A DNA stretch of 36,350 bases from Chloroflexota bacterium (GTDB lineage Bacteria; Chloroflexota; Anaerolineae; CG2-30-64-16): positions 1 to 36,350 of the forward strand of contig JAPLHB010000067.1 of assembly GCA_026389845.1 (NCBI GenBank), in the 5' to 3' direction. The notes beneath the pieces were generated by a model, which searched no databases, was not told the DNA's origin, and saw nothing but the letters and a program-made list of their open reading frames with translations. This document shows, piece by piece, positions 9,440 through 17,245 of this stretch (its first letter is position 1; each line of letters opens with the position of its first letter). The translations under genes were made by a program, and so were the position numbers.

Positions 9440-10922
9440 CCAACGCACTAAACCGCGCGTACGCCTCTTCCCACGCGTCGCTCGGTCGCGGCTCATACAC
9501 CTCCGCGCCGAGGGAGCGGCGGATCAGGTCGCGGCCCTGGGCCAGCGAGGCGATGTGACCGGTCGCCAGCAGTTGCATGAGCAGGTTGCCCGCGGCCGTG
9601 GCCTCCACCGGCCCGGCCACCACCGGCCGGCCGATGGCGTCGGCGGTGAACTGGTTGAGCAGCCGGTTTTTGGTGCCGCCGCCGACCATGTGCAGCGGCT
9701 CCAGGCGCCGGCCCACCAGCTCCTCCAGCCGCTCCAAGACCCACCGATACTTCAAGGCCAGGCTCTCGTAGACCACGCGCGCCACCGCGCCGATGCCGTC
9801 GGGGACGGGCTGATCGGTTCGGGCGCAGTAGTCGCGGACACGCGCCGGCATATCGCCGGGGGATGCGAAGTCGCGGGCATCCACGTCTATTAGCGCGGTA
9901 AAGGCAGGCGCCTGGGCCGCGAGCCGGGTGATGTCGTCCCACGACAGCGCGTGTCCCTGGCTGGCCCACGTGCGCCGGCTCTCCTGGATGATCCAGAGGC
10001 CGGTGATGTTTTTGAGCAGCCGGATGGTGCCGCAGACGCCGCCTTCGTTGGTGAAGTTGAACGCCAGGCTGCGCTCATTCACAACCGGCTCCCGCGTCTC
10101 CGCGCCGATCAACGACCAGGTGCCGGAGCTGAGGTAGGCGAAGTTGCCCCCCGCCGCAGGGACCGCGGCCACGGCCGCGCCGGTGTCGTGACACGCGGGC
10201 GCGACCACCGTCAGGCCGCGCGCCCCGATCTCGTCGGCCACGTGCGGGAGCAGCGTTCCGAGGACCGTGCCCGGCCCGATGACCGGCGGCAGGATGTGAG
10301 TCGGCAGCCCCAGCCTGGCAAGCAGCGGTCTGGCCCAGTCGCGCGTAGTCGGGTCGAGGAACTGGGTAGTGCTGGCAATGGTGTACTCGCTGACGACCCG
10401 GCCGGTGAGCCAGTAGTTGAGCAGATCGGGAATCATCAGGAGCGTGTGCGCCCCGTCCAGGGCGGCGTCCTTGTGCACGGCCATCGCCAGGAGTTGGAAG
10501 AGGGTGTTGATCTGCATGAACTGAATGCCGCTGGCGGCGAATAACTCCGGGCGCGGCACGCGGCGAAACGCTTCGTCCAACATGCCGTCGGTGCGGCTAT
10601 CCCGGTAGTGGTAGGGGTTGCCGATCAGCGCGCCATCCTTGTCCAGCAGGCCGAAGTCCACGCCCCACGTGTCCAGCCCCAGGCTGACCAGATCGCCCCC
10701 GCAGCAACTGACGGCCTTCGCCAGGCCCTCCTTGATCTCGCCGAACAGACGCAAGATGTCCCAGAACAACCCCGTGCCGTCAGCTAAAGGAAGCTGCGTG
10801 GGGCCGTTGGGAAAGCGATGCACCTCGTCGAGCGCCAGCCGCTCTCCATCGAACCGGCCGATGATCGCCCGCCCGCCGGACGCGCCGAGGTCAAAGGCGA
10901 GGAAGTTCTTGGTAGCGACCAC
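9432..10922 (-). CDS. rhaB: Rhamnulokinase
   Basis: A 496-residue FGGY-family sugar kinase that phosphorylates L-rhamnulose (or a related 6-deoxyketose) with ATP in the cytoplasm. The N-terminal phosphate loop AFDLGASGGRAIIG, the segment SLGLDTWGVDFGLLD and the adenosine motif MVGGGTKNRLLNQFTAD match RhaB; length matches too (about 490). Start is GTG 10920-10922, preceded by AGGGAGG. The extension to 11006 is translated inverted repeat and is rejected. It follows the isomerase gene by about 90 bases and both are probably co-transcribed. Its substrate could be L-fuculose given the FucI-type partner, but the kinase sequence resembles rhamnulokinase more. Confidence 0.88.
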   Translation of the reverse strand: MVATKNFLAFDLGASGGRAIIGRFDGERLALDEVHRFPNGPTQLPLADGTGLFWDILRLFGEIKEGLAKAVSCCGGDLVSLGLDTWGVDFGLLDKDGALIGNPYHYRDSRTDGMLDEAFRRVPRPELFAASGIQFMQINTLFQLLAMAVHKDAALDGAHTLLMIPDLLNYWLTGRVVSEYTIASTTQFLDPTTRDWARPLLARLGLPTHILPPVIGPGTVLGTLLPHVADEIGARGLTVVAPACHDTGAAVAAVPAAGGNFAYLSSGTWSLIGAETREPVVNERSLAFNFTNEGGVCGTIRLLKNITGLWIIQESRRTWASQGHALSWDDITRLAAQAPAFTALIDVDARDFASPGDMPARVRDYCARTDQPVPDGIGAVARVVYESLALKYRWVLERLEELVGRRLEPLHMVGGGTKNRLLNQFTADAIGRPVVAGPVEATAAGNLLMQLLATGHIASLAQGRDLIRRSLGAEVYEPRPSDAWEEAYARFSALVA

Positions 10923-10955
10923 AGTGGCCCTCCCTGGGAAAATCAAAAATTGGAT

Positions 10956-11014
10956 ATTAGATATTGGAGGCCCGCTCGACGCGCGCATCTCATATCTAAT
11001 ACCCAATATCTAAT
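10956..11014. repeat. Inverted repeat between fucI and rhaB
   Basis: Perfect 12-base arms ATTAGATATTGG (10956-10967) and CCAATATCTAAT (11003-11014) flank about 35 bases. It is AT-rich, unlike the surroundings, and overlaps the fucI stop by one base. Confidence 0.75.
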
Positions 11015-12729
11015 TATCGTTTTGCCAGCATCAACTTTGCATTCGTCTCGCCGCCGTTCGCCAGGTAGAGCAGCGGGATCGGCCGGTCCACGCCCTCGAT
11101 GTAGCGCGGGCGGGCGGCCCAGTCGCAGACGGAGAGGACGTTGTTCAGATCCATCCAGTATTCCAGCCGCGCGGGGCTGAGGCCCTGGATCATGTGGAAG
11201 TGGTTAGCGGGCGGGTAGTGCTTGTACTCGCCCATCGTGGCGTACTTCGGCACGACGAAGGTATGCGGCCAAGTGGCGTTGGTCAGACCGCAGAGCGCGG
11301 AGGCCAGCGGCTCGGGCACGGCGGCGGTGCTCGCCTCGTCCCAACTCAGGCTGAAGAGGCCGGATAGACTGCTGAAGGCGAGCCGGCCGGCGATGCCCGC
11401 CAAACCGCCCGGCGACTTGAACGTGGCCGAGTTGCCCATGCCGGGGAAGTAGGCTTCGTCGGCCAGTGGCATGGAGACGCCGGCCATGATCTCCGCGATA
11501 CTCGCGCCGGGCTGCGCGGCCCAATCGAACGAGGCGCTTCCGGAGTTATCGCCGTCCACCAGGCCCTTCTGCGCCCACAACTCGTTTTGGGGCAGGGCGA
11601 AGCCGATCTTCTGCGCCAACGCCCCCAGTTCCCACGGCTCCCAAACCTTGCGGAAGTCCATGAAGAGGGGCGGATTGCCGCTGGTGAGCGCCGACATGAC
11701 GAGCATCGTCAGCAAGCCCTGGACATCGGCTTCGGTGGCGAAGGGGAGCGGCGACTTGCGGCCGGTGTGATCGAAGGTGGAATTGAAGAACGATTCCATC
11801 GCATCGGCCACGGGGAGCGGGAGGCCGCGCCGGTCGGACCCCCATTCGAGCTGGCTCATAAAGCCGCCGCCGACCGCGTTGAGGTCTCGGAGCAAATCGC
11901 GGGTGATCAAGTAGAGCGCCAGGCTTTGGTCGAACCGCGCCGAGTCCACGTCATCCCGCAGTTCCAGCCGCTTGCCCAGGTGTCTCTCCACAAACGCGCG
12001 CAGCTCCGTCAGCTCGGCCGCGTTGTAGGCCTTTTTGTTCAGCATGTCGGCCAGGAGCTTCATATCCAGGCGGGTGATCTCGATGCCGAACTGCTTGCGG
12101 GTGGGGATGACGTGCGCCATGGCCGTCTCCATGCCCATCGAGTCGTGGCCGAAGATGACCACGCGGCGTCCCTTGAGCGCCATCGTGGTAATGGCCGCGG
12201 CAGCCCAATCGCAGAGCGCCTGCGCCGTGCCTTCGGTCATCATCGGGTTCAGGCCGGTATCGGGCCAGGTGCCCACATTGAGGTGCGACAGCCGGCCGTA
12301 CTGCGCCAGCGCGCCGTTGACCGCATGGGCAAAGACGACGCCCGGCTTGGGGCCGCTGTTGCCGCAGGTGAAGTTGATCGGCGTGTCCGCGGGAAATTGC
12401 TGCAAGAGCGAGATCACGCTGAGCTGCGGGAATGCCCACGTGTCGGGCGCGCAGACGAGCACCTTGACGCCCGCATCTAGGAACTGCTTGGCGACCATGT
12501 CAGCCTGAGCTTCGCCGTCCACCAGGGTCGGCGCCCACACGACCTTGACCGGTGAGCCGTCGGGCAGCTTGACCCGCTGGGCCAGCACATCGGCCACCAT
12601 CTGGCAGATGTTGCGACACCGCTGGCGGGCGTCCGCGTCGATGCGCGGATCGCCGGCCACGAACACGCCGATGGCTGGGGTGTTGCGTTGCTGGGTGGTT
12701 GCATTCGAGAGTGCGATAGCTTTGCTCAT
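11014..12729 (-). CDS. fucI: L-fucose isomerase family protein
   Basis: A 571-residue aldose-ketose isomerase of the FucI/AraA superfamily, converting a 6-deoxyaldose to the ketose for the kinase encoded next. Candidate metal and catalytic residues line up with FucI: E333 in FATEADVQG, D358 in FMDFRKVW and H510/H512 in NHFHM. Length is near E. coli FucI (591). Start ATG 12727-12729 has a GGGAGA site about nine bases upstream. It appears to be the first gene of the catabolic part of the locus; I see no clear promoter in 12730-12822. Pairing of a FucI-type isomerase with a RhaB-type kinase leaves L-rhamnose, L-fucose or a rarer sugar as possible substrates. Confidence 0.82.
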   Translation of the reverse strand: MSKAIALSNATTQQRNTPAIGVFVAGDPRIDADARQRCRNICQMVADVLAQRVKLPDGSPVKVVWAPTLVDGEAQADMVAKQFLDAGVKVLVCAPDTWAFPQLSVISLLQQFPADTPINFTCGNSGPKPGVVFAHAVNGALAQYGRLSHLNVGTWPDTGLNPMMTEGTAQALCDWAAAAITTMALKGRRVVIFGHDSMGMETAMAHVIPTRKQFGIEITRLDMKLLADMLNKKAYNAAELTELRAFVERHLGKRLELRDDVDSARFDQSLALYLITRDLLRDLNAVGGGFMSQLEWGSDRRGLPLPVADAMESFFNSTFDHTGRKSPLPFATEADVQGLLTMLVMSALTSGNPPLFMDFRKVWEPWELGALAQKIGFALPQNELWAQKGLVDGDNSGSASFDWAAQPGASIAEIMAGVSMPLADEAYFPGMGNSATFKSPGGLAGIAGRLAFSSLSGLFSLSWDEASTAAVPEPLASALCGLTNATWPHTFVVPKYATMGEYKHYPPANHFHMIQGLSPARLEYWMDLNNVLSVCDWAARPRYIEGVDRPIPLLYLANGGETNAKLMLAKR

Positions 12730-12822
12730 CTAGATATTCTCCCATGCATAAATTAGCCAGGTCTCTAGCTAGTTGAGTGAGGACTAACGACTTGAGTGCC
12801 GAGACCGATCGGAGATAAGACG

Positions 12823-13917
12823 CTAGTTCTGACTCGCTCTGCCAAAGGCCCTGTAGGCATCCTTCAGGAAATCGAGAAAGGCCGTACCGTCTAGGTCGAA
12901 GTCCTCTTTGATTCTCAGAATGATGCGGTCGGTTGCGGAGTTGCGATTCCGCACCTGCACTGAACTAGGCAGCCCTAGTTTCTCGGCCAGTGAATCCTCC
13001 TTGTCGAACTCCTGGACACCCAATCTTTGGGCCAACTCCGTCTGGTTGAACGCGCCAGCTTTTACCAGAAAGTCCAGAATCAAGGTACTGGAATGTGTAT
13101 TCACTGCTAACCAGTTGTAGTTGCCGACCCGGTAAGCCACGTAAAACTTCTGATCCCATCGTGGTCCTTCCACCTCGAAGTTGTCACGGATGATGTCGTC
13201 TAGCCTGACTAGCAATTGTCGGGTCTTAGGGCTGCATCGCTGATCGAGATGCCAACTGCGCCCATCGGCGGCCCATGGTTTGGATGGATCAATGGCGCCA
13301 TGCCCGATCTCGGAGAATTTGCTCACCGGCAGCGGGATGATGATATGAGGCTGCACAAGAATTGAATCTGCTTCTCGGAAAAGCTCGACTTCGACAACCT
13401 TGATATCAACGTTGTGCTCGCGGAGCCATAGAGCGACACTACCCAGTTTATCCTTTACTTCCGAGCCGACTATGATAATTCGCTGGTCTGAATTCAAATC
13501 CGGGACTTCATCAATGCCCGCTTCGGCACAGAATTGTTCGTAAAGCTCGTTGAAATTGAAGCTCGGATCACCTAGACGCTCAAGATACGCCCGCGCCTGG
13601 CCCTCAAGTTCTTGATATCTCCATCTGGAAAGATAACTTGCATACCGCAGCGCCTGCATGTCCACTGGATCTTTCAGTTTGCCTCGTTTTAATTCAATTA
13701 CTGTCGTCTTGCCCTGAGGATCAAGCGCCAGAATATCGAGTCTATCTTTCACGTCAGGTATGATGACTTGTCGCCCGATTATGAGGAGTGGTTCGCCCAA
13801 CAACGTCGGGGCAGCAACAATCCAGTCTTCGAGATGTTCCTCTAGGAGCCGTTCCTGCTTGAGCTTGGTTTCGGTGACCTTGATAGGGCCTTTTGCGGTG
13901 ATTTTCCAAATGGGCAT
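12823..13917 (-). CDS. NucS/RecB-like nuclease (DUF91-type)
   Basis: A 364-residue predicted DNA endonuclease. The PD-(D/E)XK core is seen at about residues 58-95: RLDILALD (Asp), VIELKRGK (ExK) and QALRYASYLS (the helix with conserved Gln). This arrangement is typical of NucS and RecB-like DUF91 proteins, which cut branched or mismatched DNA or act in defence. The C-terminal half is unrecognised. Start ATG 13915-13917 has a GGAG site; the longer frame to 13977 lacks one. The gene is clearly more AT-rich than its neighbours and sits beside a pseudogene and a MITE, suggesting recent acquisition. Which pathway it serves is unknown. Confidence 0.75.
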   Translation of the reverse strand: MPIWKITAKGPIKVTETKLKQERLLEEHLEDWIVAAPTLLGEPLLIIGRQVIIPDVKDRLDILALDPQGKTTVIELKRGKLKDPVDMQALRYASYLSRWRYQELEGQARAYLERLGDPSFNFNELYEQFCAEAGIDEVPDLNSDQRIIIVGSEVKDKLGSVALWLREHNVDIKVVEVELFREADSILVQPHIIIPLPVSKFSEIGHGAIDPSKPWAADGRSWHLDQRCSPKTRQLLVRLDDIIRDNFEVEGPRWDQKFYVAYRVGNYNWLAVNTHSSTLILDFLVKAGAFNQTELAQRLGVQEFDKEDSLAEKLGLPSSVQVRNRNSATDRIILRIKEDFDLDGTAFLDFLKDAYRAFGRASQN

Positions 13918-13977
13918 ATATAAAACTCCATTACTGCGTTGTCTTTTCATCGCCCCTGATGCCAACCCCTGCACCAA

Positions 13978-14101
13978 TCATCGCTGCACCAGGAGCACGA
14001 AAACGATCGCCAGGATCAACATCACAATGAACATCGAAGCACGAGTAAGCAACGACGGGAGACACGCTTGCTCTTCCTCGTTACTTGTTATTCATCACTC
14101 G
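13978..14101. other. Intergenic spacer without recognised gene
   Basis: AT-richer sequence with short imperfect repeats (ACTTGTTATTC, ATCACTCGTCAC). No credible reading frame or promoter was seen. Confidence 0.5.
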
Positions 14102-14730
14102 TCACCGTACATCCCGCAAATCACATTCCCCCAATCGCAGCGGGTATTTTCCGTATTCTGTAGTAGTCAACGACATGCTGGACTCATATCAGTGCGAGTG
14201 AAGCACGATGTATGCACGAACGAGAAACACGTCTGCTTCTCTCGTAATACGACCGGTTTCGGCCACGATTTAGGGGTTTCCGCCTGTGGACAAACGAGTC
14301 TAATAGGCGCGGCTGGCTGTTTGGAAGCGCAGTTAGGTCGAAAGTGCTGTCCACCATGTCGTTGACCCCTACAGTATTTTCCGTATTCCCGCATTAGGTT
14401 GACCACGTACTCGTAGTTCTCGCCGCTGACGTTGCTGGGCACGGAGTGATCGGATTGAAAGATGAAGCCGCCGCCCTTGGCCGCGTTCAACTTGGTGAGC
14501 ACTTCGGTCTTGATTTCGTCCTGTGTGCCGAGCGCCCAAGTCATGACGTTCATGTTGCCGCAGAAGCCCATCTTGTGGCCGTATTGCCCGACGGCCTTGA
14601 AGGCCTCCAGATCGCTCATCCCGCCCAAGTAGGTGTCGAGATGGTATCCCTGCCACTGGTGCACCGTCGCGGGCAGGTGATCGGGCTTTTCCTTGTTGAG
14701 TGCCAGCATCAGGCGTTCTTTAGAATTCAC
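14102..14730 (-). pseudogene. Uroporphyrinogen decarboxylase-family pseudogene, deleted and interrupted
   Basis: The frame starts at GTG 14728-14730 (GGAG upstream) and reads VNSKERLMLALNKEKPD, the normal N-terminus of methyltransferase/URO-D-like proteins common in sugar clusters. After about 45 residues it jumps to a C-terminal part (GFCGNMNVMTWALG, KGGGFIFQSDHSVPSN), so roughly 200 or more internal codons are missing compared with the usual 330-350. The last motif REYGKY is split by a 215-bp insertion. Beyond the insertion the frame resumes at 14158 as EYGKYPLRLGE and ends at TGA 14102-14104, which looks like the original C-terminus. The open frame to 14167 inside the insertion is an artefact. 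Confidence 0.8.
14159..14373. mobile_element. MITE-like element with 25-bp TIRs and 15-bp target duplication
   Basis: A 215-bp insertion. Its left end (TGTAGTAGTCAACGACATGC...) and the reverse complement of its right end (TGTAGGGGTCAACGACATGG...) match at 22 of 25 positions. Both ends abut an identical 15-base direct repeat, GTATTTTCCGTATTC, at 14144-14158 and 14374-14388. Removing the element and one repeat restores the C-terminal reading of the URO-D-type pseudogene. It has no coding capacity, so it must have been moved by a transposase encoded elsewhere. Long target duplications are known for IS1202-type elements, but family membership is only a guess. Confidence 0.88.
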
Positions 14731-14788
14731 CGCAAACTCCAGTCTTGCGGATTGCGTGGCACAGTCGCGGGGACAAAACGTAGTACGC

Positions 14789-15877
14789 TCAGTCCGTAGG
14801 ACACACTTCAGAGACAACTTGGGTCTCGGGCGGCTTCGGCAGCGGCAGGCTGAAGAGGCTGTACCTGGCATCGTGCAGCCGGCTCCCGCACGAATAGCGG
14901 ATGATCAACTGGGTCGGCAGGACGATGTGGCGCGGCGCGGGCGGTTCGGCGGTGTCGAGCCGGCGCAACAAGAGCTGCGCCGCGTTCATGCCCATCTCAT
15001 AGGCCGGCTGGACGACGACCGTCAGGAACGGAAACAGCCGCGAAGCCTGGGGAAAATCGTCGAAGCAGATGAGCGCCATCTCCTGGGGAATGCGCAAGCC
15101 GCGCTTTTCCAGCGCGTCTATCACGCCCAGGGCAATCGCGTTGTTGGCTGCGAAGATGGCCGTCGGCCGCACCCCCGCATCGAGCATCTGGGAGGTCAAC
15201 TGCTCGCCCGAGGCGACCCGAAACTCGCCGCGGAGCACCAGGCGCGGATCTGGCGCGATGTCGGCTTCGGTCAACGCCGCATAGTAGCCGGTCAGGCGAT
15301 CTTCCGCGGTAGATGTGTTGGCTGGCCCGGAGATGATGGCAATCTGCCGGTGGCCGAGCGAGATGAGATGCTGCACCAGCGCCCGCGCCCCGGCCAATGA
15401 GTCGCCGCAAACGGTGTCCACCTCCCAGCCCTCGATCCGCCGGTCAATGACCACGGTGGCGATCTCGCGGTCGCGCAGCACGGCCAGGTTTCCCGCGTCC
15501 GAGTCGCACGGTGCAATGATCACGCCATCCACCTGCTGGCTGACGACCAGGTCCAGGTAACGCCGTTGCTTGGCGAGGTTCTCGTCGGTGTTGCAGAGGA
15601 AGACCGCATAGCCGTGGCTCTGGGCCGCGTCTTCCACGCCGCGGGCGACCGTCGTCCAGAAGGTGTTGGTGATGTCGGGGAGCACGAGAGCCAGGGAACG
15701 CGTCCGCTTGGAGCGCAGGCTGCGCGCGGCAACGTTGGGCACGTAGCCAAGCGCCTTGATCGCCTGCTCCACCCGGTCGCGGGTCGCAGGGTTGACGGTC
15801 GGCACGCCGTTGAGGACGCGCGAAACCGTCACCGGCGAGACGCCGGCCCGCTTCGCGACATCGGTAATCGTCGCCAA
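14789..15877 (-). CDS. LacI-family transcriptional regulator
   Basis: A 362-residue repressor with an N-terminal helix-turn-helix (ATITDVAKRAGVSPVTVSR), hinge helix near RSLRSKRT and a periplasmic-binding-protein-like ligand domain (ALVLPDITNTFWTTVARGVE, FAANNAIALGVIDAL, ICFDDFPQA). I choose the TTG at 15875-15877: it has a GAGGAGGAG site at ideal spacing and gives the canonical LATITDVAK start. The ATG at 15895 has no ribosome site. It has its own promoter (15958-15986), with operator-like half sites just downstream suggesting autoregulation. It reads divergently from the esterase gene at 16064 and upstream of the URO-D pseudogene; likely targets are these or the sugar locus. The ligand is unknown. 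Confidence 0.88.
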   Translation of the reverse strand: MATITDVAKRAGVSPVTVSRVLNGVPTVNPATRDRVEQAIKALGYVPNVAARSLRSKRTRSLALVLPDITNTFWTTVARGVEDAAQSHGYAVFLCNTDENLAKQRRYLDLVVSQQVDGVIIAPCDSDAGNLAVLRDREIATVVIDRRIEGWEVDTVCGDSLAGARALVQHLISLGHRQIAIISGPANTSTAEDRLTGYYAALTEADIAPDPRLVLRGEFRVASGEQLTSQMLDAGVRPTAIFAANNAIALGVIDALEKRGLRIPQEMALICFDDFPQASRLFPFLTVVVQPAYEMGMNAAQLLLRRLDTAEPPAPRHIVLPTQLIIRYSCGSRLHDARYSLFSLPLPKPPETQVVSEVCPTD

Positions 15878-15908
15878 CGACTCCTCCTCGACCATGAAGA
15901 TGATCGCG

Positions 15909-15948
15909 GAAAACGATTCTGTGATAACGTCGTCATGGTATCGTTTTC
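15909..15948. promoter_or_regulatory. Candidate LacI-type operator pair
   Basis: GAAAACGAT (15909-15917) and its exact inverse ATCGTTTTC (15940-15948) are separated by 22 bases. Each has the A-tract/CG/T-tract character of LacI-family half operators. They lie just downstream of the predicted lacI-type transcription start, so binding would repress the regulator's own gene. They are too far from the esterase -35 to judge an effect there. Confidence 0.45.
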
Positions 15949-15957
15949 TTGGATGGG

Positions 15958-15986
15958 ATTCTACATTACCTTCGGGAGTCTGTCAA
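15958..15986 (-). promoter_or_regulatory. Sigma70-type promoter of the LacI-family gene
   Basis: Minus-strand -35 TTGACA (15981-15986), a 17-base spacer and -10 TAGAAT (15958-15963). Confidence 0.75.
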
Positions 15987-16011
15987 GAACCAAATCACTG
16001 CCGATGACCCT

Positions 16012-16040
16012 TTGACGGGGCGCGAGGCTGGTGGTATACT
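16012..16040 (+). promoter_or_regulatory. Sigma70-type promoter of the esterase gene
   Basis: -35 TTGACG (16012-16017), a 17-base spacer and -10 TATACT (16035-16040). Transcription would start about 17 bases before the chosen ATG at 16064, which excludes the longer frame from 16031. Confidence 0.7.
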
Positions 16041-16063
16041 GGCTTCAAGAGGTTTCTAGATCA

Positions 16064-17116
16064 ATGCAAGCAATTCACCCCCTTCTCTCGCGCGCTCAGG
16101 CCACCGGCGCGCCGCTGATTGACGACGAGAGCGTCACATTTGTCTGGTACGGAGCGAACCCGCCCGCGCTGGTGGGCGACTTCAACGCCTGGAATCCCGC
16201 CCAGTCGGCCCTGGCCGAAGTCGCGCCGGACGTCTGGACGCAGACGTTGGTCTTCCCGCGTGACACCTACATGGAGTATGCCTTCATCGTAGACCCCGCG
16301 AAGGAAGAACGCGTCCCCGACCCGTTCAACGCACGCGTCACGCCGAACGGCATGGGCAAGATCAACCACTACTTCTACATGCCCGATGGCGGCCCGACGC
16401 CGTTGGCGAAACGTAAGCGTGGCGTGCCGCGCGGCGAGGTGACGCGCCACGTCATACATGCCCCGCACGTCCTGGCCAACAGCAAACGCATGGTCTGGCT
16501 CTACCGGCCGGCCGCGTCCGGCCCGGTTCCGCTGGTCGTCGTGTTCGACGGCCGCGACTACCTGCGTCGCGCGATGTTAGCCACGATCGCCGATAATCTC
16601 ATTGCCCAGGGGCGCATGCGGCCGGTGGCGTTCGCTATGGCCGACAACGGCGGCCCGGCGCGCGTGGTCGAGTATGGGTGCTGCGAGCCGACGTTGGGCT
16701 TCATCATTGACAACCTCCTATCCCTGGCAAAAAGCGAGCTCGATCTCGTGGATTTCCGCACCTCACCGGGCGCCTACGGCCTGCTTGGCGCATCCATGGG
16801 GGGACTGATGGCGCTCTACGTTGCGCTGCGTGCGCCCGGCATCTTCGGTCACGTACTCAGCCAGTCGGGCGCGTTCTGGGACGATGAGTACAAGCCGGTC
16901 GTGGTAGATCTCGTGCGCGACGGCGCGGTCAGGCCGATCAAAGTCTGGATGGACGCGGGCCGTTACGAGGGGCTGCTCGGTGGCAATCGCATGATGCACG
17001 CCCTCTTGCAGCAACGCGGTTACGACGTGGCTTATTGCGAGTTCAACGGCGGGCACAACTATCCCGCCTGGCGCGACGATGTGGCGCGTGGGCTGGAATG
17101 GCTGTACAGCGGATGA
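16064..17116 (+). CDS. Esterase of the enterochelin-esterase/EstD type with N-terminal CBM48-like domain
   Basis: A 350-residue predicted serine esterase. Residues about 15-100 resemble the immunoglobulin-like E-set/CBM48 fold (FVWYGANPPALVGDFNAWNP), which often binds glycans. Residues about 125-345 form the alpha/beta-hydrolase esterase domain with the nucleophile elbow GASMGG (Ser244), an acid after WMDAG, and His in NGGHNYPAW. No signal peptide is seen, so it is probably cytoplasmic. The substrate is not predictable; such enzymes hydrolyse acylated sugars or siderophore esters. The ATG at 16064 is chosen because the promoter's -10 overlaps any earlier start. Confidence 0.82.
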   Translation: MQAIHPLLSRAQATGAPLIDDESVTFVWYGANPPALVGDFNAWNPAQSALAEVAPDVWTQTLVFPRDTYMEYAFIVDPAKEERVPDPFNARVTPNGMGKINHYFYMPDGGPTPLAKRKRGVPRGEVTRHVIHAPHVLANSKRMVWLYRPAASGPVPLVVVFDGRDYLRRAMLATIADNLIAQGRMRPVAFAMADNGGPARVVEYGCCEPTLGFIIDNLLSLAKSELDLVDFRTSPGAYGLLGASMGGLMALYVALRAPGIFGHVLSQSGAFWDDEYKPVVVDLVRDGAVRPIKVWMDAGRYEGLLGGNRMMHALLQQRGYDVAYCEFNGGHNYPAWRDDVARGLEWLYSG

Positions 17117-17231
17117 AGCAGCGGATGGAAGCGGATAAGCGGATGTCGGCTATGTAAATCATCCGCTGTCATTCTGAGCGGCTCTGTCCCTGGTCTCTCG
17201 CGACGGCGTGAGAAAGCGAAGAATCTCCTGA
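17116..17231. repeat. Composite repeat: GCGGAT-type array plus TGTCATTCTGAGCGG end
   Basis: GCAGCGGATGGAAGCGGATAA (split as repeated GCGGAT words) directly follows the esterase stop, and the same words occur in frame in the restriction-modification gene at 29506-29534. From 17167 the sequence matches the left end of the TGTCATNCTGAGCGGGT family and ends in CGAAGAATCTCC. Confidence 0.6.
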
Positions 17232-17245
17232 AAATGGGAGCCAAG

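Noticed and set aside
10923..11006. N-terminal extension of rhamnulokinase
   Set aside because: Encoded by an AT-rich inverted repeat; GTG 10922 has a strong ribosome site and matches the family start.
14167..14871. A 234-codon intact protein on the minus strand
   Set aside because: Its ends are artefacts: the 3' part is translated MITE, and the 5' part lies upstream of the GTG with a ribosome site and overlaps the LacI-type gene.
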